DNA from: Platanthera guangdongensis
Taxonomy: Eukaryota > Streptophyta > Magnoliopsida > Asparagales > Orchidaceae
Assembly: GCA_039583875.1 (NCBI GenBank)
Contig: CM077150.1
Coordinates: forward strand, 184,082,375-184,146,374
Direction: 5' to 3'
DNA: 64,000 nucleotides
The notes under the pieces: generated by a model
The model's database searches: none
Told to the model about the DNA's origin: nothing
What the model saw: only the letters and a program-made list of their open reading frames with translations
Program-made: the position numbers and the translations under genes
In this document: positions 44,149 to 55,549 of the stretch, piece by piece
How the letters are laid out: each line of letters opens with the position of its first letter
How positions within the stretch are numbered: position 1 is the first letter of the stretch

Positions 44149-45652
44149 TGATGGCGACGTTGTCCCGCCATTTGCTTGTGATGATCGTGACCGTTCGATT
44201 GGTGGCGATGATGTCCCGCCATTTGTTCATGATGACGTTGCAGATGGTGCTAACGAGTTCTTTGGCGAGCTCCATGGCGACGCCGGGTCCATGCATTATG
44301 TTGATCGTCGCCGCAACCGTACATTTGAAGACTTGGATGGACGATGCCGCAACAATAATTTTGATGCACGCCATCGCCGCTACAACTCCATCACCGTGAC
44401 AATTATTTTGCTACAACACCATCGCTGCTATAACGCCATCGTCGCGGCAATAATTTCGCTACAACGTCATCACCGCTACAACGCCATCGTCGCGACAATA
44501 ATCTAATAATTATAGTATTATATTATATTTATTAATTTTCTTGTTGCATTGTTTTAATTTGAGAGTTTTTATTTCATGTATTTAATTCTTGTATTTGTTA
44601 TATCATGTTTATGATGGGTGCATATAACCATCATGTTTTTATTTTATTTGAATGGAGGAGATTGAGTGGTGTAGGCTATAAAAGGCCATGTTTATGAAGG
44701 ATTTAGGAAAAGAATGAAAAATTGAAACTTGAATTCAAAATTTGAATTTCCCCCTTATCTCTCTCTTCCCCCTTAGACAAAATTCAGCCCCCCTCTTTCT
44801 CTTGCCTTCTCCTAGCCGCCGCCTCCCTCATCTCCTTGGCCGCCGGCCACATATCTTCCCTCTTCCTCTAAGCTCTTGTGGCCGACCACTTCTCTCTAAT
44901 CCCCTCTATTCCCTCTTGAAGAATCCTAAGGAACTTTCACGTATCATCTTCCGTGGATCTCCTCCGGTGACTTCAAAGAAAACGGCGTGCGTCTTCTCCT
45001 TCCGGTGCGGCTCCGTGGAATTTCGTGGAAGTGGATCTTTCCACCTTCGTCGTGTGATTCCTCCACTCATCCTAGTGGAAGATTTGAAGGTCTATTGCTT
45101 GGGATTGGGTAACGAAAATATCTACTCTTGTGTGATTCCTTTGTTAATTAGTAGGAGGTTGCGAGACATCGACTTTTATCCGCGGCTTTTGAATCCGTCA
45201 TTTTAAAAATCTGATTTTATTGTTTATGTTCTTCAATTTCATTAATCGAATCCGGATCGGGTGGATCCTTTTTTGCTTGATCCAAATATTGGCAAATAGC
45301 CATTATTAGATCTCTAAAGGATTGACGAACCTTAATGTTATATTCGGATTTTTGGGAGCGAACAAGACTAATTTTGGATCGTACTTTTTAGTCAAGTTCT
45401 TCTCGGATTGTGGTTGTGACATTGCGTTATACACGACAAATATTGGAGCGGTTAGGAGTCATAATTTTAGGTGTTGTGAATGTTGTGGTATTATTTGGCA
45501 AACAAGGATTATGCATGTTAAATTAATCTCTTGTGTTAAAAGACCTCAATTAAGAACTAAACCATTTGATTTGTGCGACCTAGAATTGGAATGTGAGAGA
45601 ATGATTAAGTGTCGTTGTCCGTTGCGGTTCGTCAGAAGATGTAGCCTGCATC
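44149..45652 (+). repeat. 5' LTR of element F (about 1,504 bp)
   Basis: Starts TGATGGCGACG. The end is set at GCCTGCATCA by the tggtatcagag primer site that starts at 45657. U3 contains short repeats (cgctacaacgccatcgtcgc-type, 44360-44500) upstream of a canonical TATA box gctataaaagg at 44675-44685. A 154-codon ORF inside (44742-45206) lies in the transcribed LTR and is not supported as a gene. Confidence 0.85.
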
Positions 45653-46166
45653 AATTTGGTATCAGAGGGAGGTTCTCGTCAATTTCCTAATTGGCACTCC
45701 TCCCCCTTTTCAAATTAAAACAAATAAATTTCAAGTTTTAAATTTCAAATTTCAGATTTCAAATTTCGAATTTCAAACTTCAAATTTCAAAATTTCAAAT
45801 TTCAAATTTTAAATTTCAAATTTCAAAATTCAAAATTTAAATTTCAAATTTTAAATATTCAAATTTCAAAATTTCAAAATTCAAATTTCAAAATTCAAAA
45901 TTTAAATTTCGAATTTCAAAATTCAAATTTCAAAATTTCAAATTTCAAATTTCAACATTTAAAATTTAATTTTCAAATTTCAAATTTCAAATTTTAAAAT
46001 TCAAAATTTAAATATCAAATTTCAAATTTCAAAATTTCAAATTTCAAATTTCAAACTTCAAAATTTAAATTTCAAATTTCAAATTTCAAAATTTCAAATT
46101 TCCAATTTCAAATTTCAAAGTTTAAAATTCAAAATTCAAATTTCCAATTTCAAAAAATCCAAAATT
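45653..46166 (+). repeat. Low-complexity AAATTTC leader of element F
   Basis: After the primer site (45657-45672) the leader from about 45712 to 46160 is almost only variants of tttcaaatttcaaa, with steps of 6-8 bases. It ends right before the ATG of the ORF. Such a 450-base A/T/C leader is poor in G and has no stable hairpins. Confidence 0.9.
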
Positions 46167-49100
46167 ATGGCCTATGACGTTCACGTTTCCCGGTTGAACT
46201 TTTGGTATGATAAAGCCATGACTAAGTTTCCCCCTAGGCAATGCCACACTTGTCCTACTTATGACGGTTTAGGGTGTCCTAAAATTTTTAGGGATTGGCT
46301 TAAGGGTATCGAACTTCATTTTAAGTGTTATGGATGGGATGACCCCCAAAAGATTCACTTTGCCCGAGAACGGTTAATAGGTCAGGCCCAGTTATTTTGG
46401 CTGAACGAAGAGCGTCGTGTTGGTGGTTATCAACATAATTGGCAGGCGATGCGTAGCCTCCTTTCAGATCAATTTGATCCCGCCTATCTCCGTACTACCA
46501 ACACCGAGCCTGTGAGTGAGTACGGCTTACTACATTATTGTCACACCGACCTAGACCTCACCTTTAGTACGGCTTTGGAGATTGAGAAGCTCCGACCTCC
46601 TAGGAGAAAGGTTCACTCACGTCAGAAGATTATTACCTTTGAGTCTAGTGGCGTATCTGATCTTGGTTCTATTGCGTGTCATCCCATGATTATGCCCATA
46701 GAACCTTTTGATTCTCCCCGTGAGTTGCCTGCTCCAGTTATTGAATCCTCCAATGAGTCAAAGGAAAGGCTTAGGATGGTGCCCGTCACTGAGGATGAGG
46801 CTGCTATCCCTGACGATTATAGTGATGATGAGGATATTGGTTACCCTAGTGACCTGGATGAGGATTCCACCATTGAGGAGTCATCCCTACTCCCCCTCGA
46901 CGACATTTTGGATCCTACGGTTACTCCTGCTGAGATTACACATGAGTCGGTCAGCAATTTACCTGATGATGAGAGTTTACTTAATAGTGACTTAGGAGAT
47001 GATCTGTTTGGACTCGAGCCGGATCCTGTTAGACCGAGATATATTGAGGACTGTTCTGATGATCCTGATATATTGGACGTTCCGACTGATTGGGAAGACT
47101 TACCGTTGGTGAACGAGTTATGCTTGAATGATTTTAGTACTATGAGCCCGAACGATATTTCTTTAATGCAAACACCTTTATCTGACGTTCCCGATTTAAA
47201 GCTTCTGTCGGGCTCAATTCTACCCTTGTCTGAGACCATAATTGATTCTAAATTAAATAACTTGGATAATGTGTCAGAAGAAATTGTAAGCAAAAAAATT
47301 GCATTATTGGACGACTTTTTGGATTGTACCCCGAGTTTGATTTTACCGACTCGTTCCCTTGACCCGTTGACTCGACGTACTGATCATTTGGGACATGAGT
47401 GTGGTACGATTGATTTCAGGAGTTCTACAGTGCCCCCTGGCTTCATTCTGCCAGTTCCCCCAGATGAGGTCCCGTTAGTGCCCCCAGATCTCGTATCATT
47501 ATTGCCGACCTATGACCCGACCATTGATTCTGAATTACATGATATATCTAATGAATTGGTAGACATGTCAGACAAATTTTCTGTAAGGGCGAATCCATTG
47601 TTTGAATTTTCATATGACTTTAATGGTTTGCACCCGGAGAATTTTACTTGGACGATAAATCCGTATTTTGATATTGGGCATGACTTAGCCCCTCCTCCAG
47701 AATCTATCGATGCTCCCATTCATGAGATCTGTACTGCTACTGATGTCGTGATTTATGAGTTGGAAGAATGTCCTAGCGAGAGAGTTATATTTTTGGAAGA
47801 CGACATAGAAGTAGACCCGGATGAGCGTCCCCTGATGCTAACTCCATTGCGTGAATTTAAATGCGATCTTAACTCTCTCCTGGTTTTAGCTTTACCGGCT
47901 CTCCCTCCTGATATGTTGACCCGACTAGCGGATCCTTTCGGACATGAATTTATTTTGCCTGCTTTGAGTCATGTTATTTTACCATCCATGTTGGACCCTC
48001 CTTGGGACATGTCTCGTAGTCTGATAATAGATTTCGTGTTTGGTCATGATGAATGTCTCATTAATTTGGTAGCCACTCGACTTTCTAAAACTAACCAAAT
48101 CTCTGAGAGTACGTTAATGATGTGGCCATCTTTTGTGCCACCGGATCGCATTCCGTTGGTACCACCAGATCTCGTTGGGTTGGTGCCACCATATGTAGTT
48201 CCACTAGTGTCACCCTATTACTTTCCGTTGGCGCCACCATATTTAGTTCCCATGGTTCCATCTCAAGTAGTTCCGTTACCGCTATTTTACATGTCAAGTC
48301 TGCCTGCAATAGCATTTGGCGCACACATTTTCATTTTACATAAGCACATTCATGAAACGTTAACCGCCCAACATGCATTTTATAAATCTAATGCTAACGT
48401 ACATAGAAGAGTATCTCACTTTAATGTTGATGATTTGGTCTTGGCGCGTCTCATTCCTGAACGGTTGCCTTCGGGCTCCCTAAAAAAGTTAGCGAATTGG
48501 CGAGCTAGTCCTTTCCGAATTTTAAAGAGGTTAGGAGAAAATGCTTATCTTTTGGGGATACCCACCGATTGGGGTATATACCCCATTTTCAATGTTTTGG
48601 ATTTAACGCCTTATGTTTCTCCACCACTTGACTTATCTGCCTCTCTGTTTATTTCATCTACTATGTTTTCTAATGGGTTGAGGGGTGAGCTGGGTCGTGG
48701 ATCGCGCTCTCTTACGGTTTCCACTGGAGGTATGTTGAATGTTGATGTCGAAACTTTTTCACCTTCTTTGACTAATGTTTTTCCAAGGTTCCCGAAGACC
48801 TTCATTTTGCCTGACAAGTGCTATTTGATGTGGCATGATCCCGCTACTACCAATTGGATTGTGGGGCCAGATTTGCCCCATGTTGCTGCTGCTTTTGACT
48901 GTTCTCCCCTCACGGGCCACTCATCGGAGATGAGTAATTTTGAGTGGGGGAGGATTGATGGCGACGTTGTCCCGCCATTTGCTTGTGATGATCGTGACCG
49001 TTCGATTGGTGGCGATGATGTCCCGCCATTTGTTCATGATGACGTTGCAGATGGTGCTAACGAGTTCTTTGGCGAGCTCCATGGCGACGCCGGGTCCATG

Positions 49101-49313
49101 CATTATGTTGATCGTCGCCGCAACCGTACATTTGAAGACTTGGATGGACGATGCCGCAACAATAATTTTGATGCACGCCATCGCCGCTACAACTCCATCA
49201 CCGTGACAATTATTTTGCTACAACACCATCGCTGCTATAACGCCATCGTCGCGGCAATAATTTCGCTACAACGTCATCGCCGCTACAACGCCATCGTCGC
49301 GACAATAATCTAA
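46167..49313 (+). CDS. Element F long ORF: gag-like N-terminus joined to an integrase C-terminus
   Basis: 1,048 codons without a stop. Residues 30-115 are a gypsy gag core (FRDWLKGIELHFKCYGWDD, LIGQAQLFWLNEE, LLSDQFDPAYL). Residues 150-560 are strongly acidic. A Pro/Val repeat near 650-710 (VPPDRIPLVPPDLVGLVPPY) follows, then 714-817 (YKSNANVHRRVSHFNVDDLV, KRLGENAYLLGIP, IFNVLDLTPY) matches the C-terminal part of chromovirus integrases. About the last 119 residues are encoded by the 3' LTR. Protease, RT, RNase H and the integrase core are absent. An open frame of this length suggests recent selection or recent birth. Whether the protein works in packaging is unknown. Confidence 0.72.
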   Translation: MAYDVHVSRLNFWYDKAMTKFPPRQCHTCPTYDGLGCPKIFRDWLKGIELHFKCYGWDDPQKIHFARERLIGQAQLFWLNEERRVGGYQHNWQAMRSLLSDQFDPAYLRTTNTEPVSEYGLLHYCHTDLDLTFSTALEIEKLRPPRRKVHSRQKIITFESSGVSDLGSIACHPMIMPIEPFDSPRELPAPVIESSNESKERLRMVPVTEDEAAIPDDYSDDEDIGYPSDLDEDSTIEESSLLPLDDILDPTVTPAEITHESVSNLPDDESLLNSDLGDDLFGLEPDPVRPRYIEDCSDDPDILDVPTDWEDLPLVNELCLNDFSTMSPNDISLMQTPLSDVPDLKLLSGSILPLSETIIDSKLNNLDNVSEEIVSKKIALLDDFLDCTPSLILPTRSLDPLTRRTDHLGHECGTIDFRSSTVPPGFILPVPPDEVPLVPPDLVSLLPTYDPTIDSELHDISNELVDMSDKFSVRANPLFEFSYDFNGLHPENFTWTINPYFDIGHDLAPPPESIDAPIHEICTATDVVIYELEECPSERVIFLEDDIEVDPDERPLMLTPLREFKCDLNSLLVLALPALPPDMLTRLADPFGHEFILPALSHVILPSMLDPPWDMSRSLIIDFVFGHDECLINLVATRLSKTNQISESTLMMWPSFVPPDRIPLVPPDLVGLVPPYVVPLVSPYYFPLAPPYLVPMVPSQVVPLPLFYMSSLPAIAFGAHIFILHKHIHETLTAQHAFYKSNANVHRRVSHFNVDDLVLARLIPERLPSGSLKKLANWRASPFRILKRLGENAYLLGIPTDWGIYPIFNVLDLTPYVSPPLDLSASLFISSTMFSNGLRGELGRGSRSLTVSTGGMLNVDVETFSPSLTNVFPRFPKTFILPDKCYLMWHDPATTNWIVGPDLPHVAAAFDCSPLTGHSSEMSNFEWGRIDGDVVPPFACDDRDRSIGGDDVPPFVHDDVADGANEFFGELHGDAGSMHYVDRRRNRTFEDLDGRCRNNNFDARHRRYNSITVTIILLQHHRCYNAIVAAIISLQRHRRYNAIVATII
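48942..48955 (+). promoter_or_regulatory. Polypurine tract of element F
   Basis: gagtgggggaggat directly before TGATGGCG. It lies inside the long ORF. Confidence 0.75.
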
Positions 49314-50389
49314 TAATTATAGTATTATATTATATTTATTAATTTTCTTGTTGCATTGTTTTAATTTGAGAGTTTTTATTTCATGTATTTAATTCTTGTA
49401 TTTGTTATATCATGTTTATGATGGGTGCATATAACCATCATGTTTTTATTTTATTTGAATGGAGGAGATTGAGTGGTGTAGGCTATAAAAGGCCATGTTT
49501 ATGAAGGATTTAGGAAAAGAATGAAAAATTGAAACTTGAATTCAAAATTTGAATTTCCCCCTTATCTCTCTCTTCCCCCTTAGACAAAATTCAGCCCCCC
49601 TCTTTCTCTTGCCTTCTCCTAGCCGCCGCCTCCCTCATCTCCTTGGCCGCCGGCCACATATCTTCCCTCTTCCTCTAAGCTCTTGTGGCCGACCACTTCT
49701 CTCTAATCCCCTCTATTCCCTCTTGAAGAATCCTAAGGAACTTTCACGTATCATCTTCCGTGGATCTCCTCCGGTGACTTCAAAGAAAACGGCGTGCGTC
49801 TTCTCCTTCCGGTGCGGCTCCGTGGAATTTCGTGGAAGTGGATCTTTCCACCTTCGTCGTGTGATTCCTCCACTCATCCTAGTGGAAGATTTGAAGGTCT
49901 ATTGCTTGGGATTGGGTAACGAAAATATCTACTCTTGTGTGATTCCTTTGTTAATTAGTAGGAGGTTGCGAGACATCGACTTTTATCCGCGGCTTTTGAA
50001 TCCGTCATTTTAAAAATCTGATTTTATTGTTTATGTTCTTCAATTTCATTAATCGAATCCGGATCGGGTGGATCCTTTTTTGCTTGATCCAAATATTGGC
50101 AAATAGCCATTATTAGATCTCTAAAGGATTGACGAACCTTAATGTTATATTCGGATTTTTGGGAGCGAACAAGACTAATTTTGGATCGTACTTTTTAGTC
50201 AAGTTCTTCTCGGATTGTGGTTGTGACATTGCGTTATACACGACAAATATTGGAGCGGTTAGGAGTCATAATTTTAGGTGTTGTGAATGTTGTGGTATTA
50301 TTTGGCAAACAAGGATTATGCATGTTAAATTAATCTCTTGTGTTAAAAGACCTCAATTAAGAACTAAACCATTTGATTTGTGCGACCTA
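48956..50389 (+). repeat. 3' LTR of element F, truncated (1,434 bp)
   Basis: Matches 44149-45582 over its whole length with very few differences (e.g. cgtcatcgccg against cgtcatcaccg) and stops at gcgaccta, 70 bases before the natural end. TATA box at 49482-49492. Confidence 0.92.
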
Positions 50390-50457
50390 AAAGATGATGG
50401 ACAGGGTCTTCCAGGAATAGAAGGGGAGGAACCTTGAGGTGTACGTGGATGACCTCA
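50387..50457 (+). repeat. 71-bp flanking duplication, right copy
   Basis: See the left copy at 44078-44148. CTA at 50387-50389 belongs to both the LTR and the target copy, a three-base microhomology at the junction. Confidence 0.93.
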
Positions 50458-51650
50458 TGATAAGGAGTCAGGTTGTGGACTCTCACCTTCGGGACTTGGA
50501 AGAAACCTTCTCCACCATGCACAAGTATAAGATGCGGCTGAACCCCCTGAAGTGTGTCTTCGGGTCCAGTAGGGGGAAGTTCATGGGGCACCTCCTCACC
50601 CCCGCAGGGTTCAAGCCAAATTCTGATAAGGTCAAGCTATTATGGAGCTAGGTTCATCGCGAAACACTAAGGAGGTGTAATGGTAGATGGGAAAGCTGGC
50701 AGGATTGAGCCGGTTTCTCTCCCGGGCCGGGGATAACTGCTCCCCCTTCTTCAAAACTCTAAGGTGAGGTCAAAAATTCGAGTGGACCAAGGAGTGCGAG
50801 GAGGCATTCCAAGCTCTTAAAATGAGTTGACGCAGGCTCCGTTGCTCTAAGGGCCGAAAGAGGGGGAGGACCTGCTTTTGTATCTCGGGGTTGGAATGGA
50901 GGCCTTGAGCTCTGTCTTGGTGCGTGAAGAGGGGAAGATGTAGCTCCCTGTATACTATATTATTCGGGTTTTAAAGAAGGCCAAGCTCCGATATACAATT
51001 TTGTAGAAGTTGGCCTTCGCCCTGATCATCTCGGCCCGAAGGTTGCGGCCCTACTTCCAGACACACTCTATCTAAGTGGTGACTGACCATCCCCTCTGCA
51101 ACATCTTTGAGGGGGTGGAGCATTCAGGAAGGTTGTCCAAGTGGTCGGTGGAGTTAAGCGAGTTCGACATCTCCTTCATCCCTAGCCTCTCAATCAAGGC
51201 TCAAGAAATGGCTGACTTTTTTGCCGATTATGTAATCGAGGTGGCGGAGGAAGAGCTCACTCGTCTGACTCCATGTAAGGTGAAGGTAGATTGCGCTTCA
51301 GGGCGGCATTCCCTTGCGGTGGGGGTGATCTTGGAAAGCCCCCAGGGAACTGGAATCGAACAAACGGTGGTGGTGCACTTCCCCATCACCAGCAACCAGG
51401 CCTAGTACGAGGCCGTGATAGCAAGGTTGCGCCTGACCAGAGAGCTGGGAGTGTTGGACGTGGAGGTCCTCACCGACTCCATGGTGGTAGCTTCCCAGAT
51501 CAAAGGGGAGTTTGAGGAAAGGCAACCTACCCTACGATTATACCTGGCCAAAGTGAAGGGGGTCGTCACCACATTCCAAACCTTCTCCATCTAACACGTG
51601 CCGCGGGAGGAAAACGAGCAGGTCGATCAGCTAGCAAAACATGGTCCCCG
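50458..51650 (+). pseudogene. Element D: end of RT, RNase H and Tat-type second RNase H
   Basis: After YVDD the frame reads FSTMHKYKMRLNPLKCVFGS and KFMGHLLTPAGFKPN (RT thumb side). A decayed RNase H region follows with many stops, then MVTDHPLCNIFEGVEHSGRL and LSIKAQEMADFFADY. From about 51280 a second RNase H-like domain reads LAVGVILESPQGTGIEQTVV, YEAVIARLRLTRELG, VLTDSMVVASQIKGEFEE and ENEQVDQLAKHG. Two RNase H segments in a row are a mark of the Tat lineage. At least six stops. Confidence 0.78.
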
Positions 51651-52975
51651 GGTGGGGGGGGACTATCACTGACCTATTCCGCCATTCCATTGAAGAGGGA
51701 GAGCTCATGGAGATAGATCAGCGACCCTCGTTGATGGACTCGGTCATAACTTTCCTCTCCACGGGAGAGTATCCAGAGGTGGTGGACGAGAAGAAGCTCA
51801 GGTACAAATCGACATACTACCTCCTCCTGGACGAGCAGCTTTACAGGAAGACTATCTCAGGGATGTTGGCCCATTGCGTGGCCGAGATGTAAGTGCAAAG
51901 AATCTTGGAAGAAGTCCACTACGGGGAGTGTCAGAGTCATTCCTGGAGTCGGACCCTGGAAGGGAGGATCGTCAGGCAGGGATACTTCTGGCCATCCCTG
52001 GGCCGTGACACTGTAGAGTTCGCGAGAAGATGTCACATGTGCCAGTTATTTGACCCCCTCCAACTACAGTCGGCGCAGTGCCTCAAGAGCATCACAGCCC
52101 CCTGTCCCATCGTAATCTGTGGAATGGACTTGGTCGGGCCGTTTCCCCAGGCTAGTGGACAGAGGAGGTTCCTGTTGGTGATGATTGACTACTTTTCTAA
52201 GTGGCTAGAAGTGAAAGCGCTGGCCAAGGTGACCTCCCAAGTCATCAAAAACTTCGTTTGGGGGAGATCATCTGCCGCCACGGGCTGCCCCAAGCCAATG
52301 TCACGGACAACAGGCCTTAGTTTGCCAGCGCATAATTCACTAGCTTCTCCGAGAAGCTCGGGATCGACCTCAGGTTTGCCTCAGTCCACCACCCCAGGAT
52401 CTACGGGCAGGTGGAGTCTGCGAATAAGATCATTATGAATCTCTTGAAGAAGAAGGTATAGAACTTGAAAGGGAGTTGGGTGGAGCAGCTGCCCTCGATC
52501 CTCAAGGCCCTGAGGACCACCCCCAATATAGTAATAGGGGAGACTCCCTTCAAACTCTCCCACGGATGTGAAGCAGTGCTCCCCATAGAATTTGAAGTAC
52601 AAACGCCCCGGGTGGCTATGGCAAAAGAAGTCATGGAAGAATGGCCGGCAGAGAACGCGGACGAACTACGTCTCTCCCATGATATGGTGGAGGAGCTGCG
52701 TGACCTTTCCACCATCCGACAGGAAGAGGTGAAGAGGAGAATGGCCAAGTACTTTGACAAGCACGTCAGAGTCAAACAATTTGTGAAGGGGGACTTGGTC
52801 CTGAAAAAGGTGGATGCAGCAGGGAGGTCGACAACCGTGGGGAACCTCTGGGAGGGTCTATTCACTGTAAAAGAGGCATTTAGATCAGGAGGGTATAGAC
52901 TCCAAAATGTTTAGGGCGAGACCTTAAGTCTCACCTGGAGCGGTGACGACTTGAAGCGCTTTTATCCTTGAAACA
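51651..52975 (+). pseudogene. Element D integrase
   Basis: YKSTYYLLLDEQLYRKTISG leads into the zinc domain (HYGEC...H...CHMCQLF, 51910-52060). The catalytic core begins GMDLVGPFPQASGQRRFLLV and DYFSKWLEVKAL; its later part is frameshifted (52260-52440). The C-terminal part reads WVEQLPSILKALRTTPN, GETPFKLSHGCEAVLP and LVLKKVDAAGRST, ending near 52970. Stops and frameshifts in each part. Confidence 0.8.
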
Positions 52976-53043
52976 TGTAAGTGGTTTTTGTTCTTAATAA
53001 AGTATCTTGATGTGCCAATTCTATCGCAGTAACTCATACTAAA

Positions 53044-53962
53044 GGGTGAAGTGCTCTCAGACCCCGAGCAGATCCCGCTGTTAGTCTCTCACCTAGCGGT
53101 CAAGGTTGGATGTCACTCGATGGTGTCAACATAGACCCTGAACAGATCCCGCTGCCAGGCTCTCACTTAGCTGGTAGGGATGAATGTCACTCGATGGTGC
53201 CAACCTGGACCCCAAGTAGATCCCGCTGTCATTCTCTCACTTAGCTGGCATGGCTGGATGTCACTCGATGGCGTCAATTCAGACCCCGAGCAGATCTCGC
53301 TGCCAGGCTTTCACTTAGCTGACAGGGCTGGATGTCACTCGATAGCGTCCATTCAGTCCCAGAGCAGATCCCGCTGCCATGCTCTGACTTAGCTGGCAGG
53401 ACAGGATGTCACTCGATGGTGTCAACTCAAGACCCGAGCAAATCTCGCTGCGAGGCTCTCACTTAGCTGATAGTGCTGGATGTCACTCGATGGTGTCAAC
53501 CCGGACCCCGAACAGATCCCACTGTCAGGCTCCCATTTAGCTGGCAGGGATGGATGTCACTCGATGGTCTCCAGTCAGACCCCGAGCAGATCCTATTACC
53601 AGGCTCTCACTTAGCTGCCAGACTGGATGTCACTCGATGGCATCCATTCAGACCACGAACAGATCTCGCTGCCAGGCTCTCACTTAGCCGGAAGGGCTGT
53701 ATGTCACTCGATGGAATCCATTCAGACCCCGAGTAGATCCCATTGCCAGGCCCTCACTTAGCTGGCCGAGCTAGATGTTACTCGATGGTGTCAACCTAGA
53801 CCCCGAGCAGATCCCGCTGTCAGGCTCCCTCCTAGCTGGCAGGGTTGGATGTCACTCGATGGTGTCAACTCAGATCCCAAGCAAATCCCGCTGTCAGGAT
53901 CCCACCTAGCTGGCAGGGCTGGATGTCACTCGATGTTGTCAACTCAGACCCCGAGCAGATCC
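53044..53962. repeat. 74-bp tandem array in the 3' untranslated region of element D
   Basis: About 12 units of roughly 74 bp: agaccccgagcagatcccgc, then caggctctcacttagctggc, then agggctggatgtcactcgat, then ggtgtcaactc. Units differ by several bases each. The array starts about 70 bases after the integrase end and is cut by element G at 53963. Tandem arrays at this place are known from Tat-lineage elements. Confidence 0.9.
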
Positions 53963-55549
53963 TGAAAGTGCAGTTAGATCTGATATACTCTAGAGGGGGG
54001 GGGGGTGAATAGAGTATGGTGCTTAAAATCTTTTTACAACAATTGTTGCAATCTCAGTGAATAGGGAAGCAAATAAAAGATCTAAACAATTGTTACAATC
54101 TACAAAAGAAACTAATCACAGATCAATCACAGCCAGAAACAAAAATAAAGACAAGCAGGCCAGAAGACACAAGGAGCTATAGTGGTTCCCCTAAACTTGG
54201 GTACATCCACTCTTCTACCACCCTAGGTAGGAATCCACTGCAGGATGAGTTGATCAGGTGTCCTGGGCACCAATGAGCTTTTGATAAGGTGCTCAAAAAC
54301 CAAATCAGATTTTTTGATCAGGTGTCTTGCCACCAATGAACTTTTGACAAGGTGCTCAAAAACCAAGCACAAACTTTTGAAGGGAGTTTGAAAAACCCTT
54401 TACAGAGATGGGGATGAGAGAGTGATGGAAGTCTTCTCTTTCTCAAAGCAGCTGAGAAGACTATGTGGATTTGATGTTGTCAAAGCTCCCCCTGAGTTCT
54501 TGAGATGTTCAGGAAATGAAGCTTTGCTGTAGGGTGATAGGCCTTCAGAAGTTGATCTCCAGCAAATGATGATTTCAGCAACAGCTGAAATGTTAGGTGT
54601 CTGGAGTATTGAAAGATGTTGGCCTTGAACACTTGAATCAAAGGGGATCTGAAGATTTCAGATGGTTGATCTCCTTGGTTGTGTGTTCTTGTATGAATTC
54701 TTTTAGATAGAGAATGTCTACAACTCTTTCTCTTTTCCTCTTGAGAACAGTTGATGTTGAGAAAGATGTTGTTCAGAGAAAAATTTGTTCTTGTTCTTCT
54801 TGTTCTGCTTATCTGTGCTGTGTGTCAGTTTTTCAAAAATCTTGAGTTTTATTCCCTAGTTCTGAATATAAAATGATCCTCTGTCAAGAATAGTCATTGG
54901 CCTGTCATTAATTGCATCCTTAATTGCAATTGTCTTCTGGGGGAAAGTCCAAAGAAACATTCATTGATAATCCCTTGAAACTTGGTCCAGAATAAATGAA
55001 AACGGCTAGAAAATCTTCTGAATTAATTGTTGTGAATAACTCCTTAACTGTTCTGAATTTGAATCTTGAAAATCATTTACCTCTGCAGAAAAACGTCGAA
55101 CTGAGCTCCACTATCGTCGAACTGAGCTCAGCGATTTGGACTTAGACAGCAACAGAGATCGTCGATCTGAGCTCAACTATCGTCGAACTGAGCTCAGAGA
55201 TAGAGAATCAATACTGAAGTCAATATCGTCGAACTGAGCTCGAAGATCATTGAATGGAGTTCGACGATTTGTTGAAGTTGAGCTCAGCGATCGTCGAATG
55301 GAGTTCGACGATTCGTCGAAGTTGAGCTAGATGATCGTCGATTGGAGTTCGACGATTCGTCGTACTGAGCTCGACGATATGACGTAGTCCTCAAACTGAA
55401 AAACCTTGGTCTTGAGGGCAGCTTCCAAACCTAACTACTAACCCTTAGAATCAATTCTAGTTGACCTTTAGATCTATACAGGAGGTCAAAAATAGGTTTC
55501 CTAAAGACATATTGATCCTGACCCAAATTAGTAATAGGGTGTTCCAACA
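53963..55549 (-). repeat. 3' LTR of element G (1,587 bp)
   Basis: Plus-strand ends TGAAAGTG and TTCCAACA. Stem ATACTCTA/TAGAGTAT at 53985-54017 around a G run, hairpin at 54182-54210, motif array at 55093-55378 with about eleven TCGTCGA/TCGACGA sites. The adjoining polypurine tract is interrupted (atctccacctattt, 55550-55563). Confidence 0.9.
55093..55378. repeat. TCGTCGAA/TTCGACGA palindrome array in U3 of element G
   Basis: Sites such as cgtcgaactgagctc and the dyad tcgtcgaatggagttcgacg. Motif and order match B, but many spacer bases differ. Confidence 0.88.

Larger units (their letters stand above)
44149..50389 (+). mobile_element. Element F: non-autonomous chromovirus-like gypsy with aberrant 3' end
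   Basis: 5' LTR 44149-45652, 3' LTR 48956-50389. The 3' LTR lacks the last 70 bp and is fused with CTA microhomology to a second copy of the target. Inside are a repetitive AT-rich leader and one 1,048-codon ORF with a gag start and an integrase C-terminus but no protease, RT, RNase H or integrase core. The near-identity of the LTRs shows a recent insertion. Confidence 0.88.

Noticed and set aside
44742..45206. 154-codon ORF in the F LTR, also at 49549-50013
   Set aside because: It is present in both LTRs simply because they are identical. There is no recognisable domain, and it begins just after the TATA box in the LTR leader.
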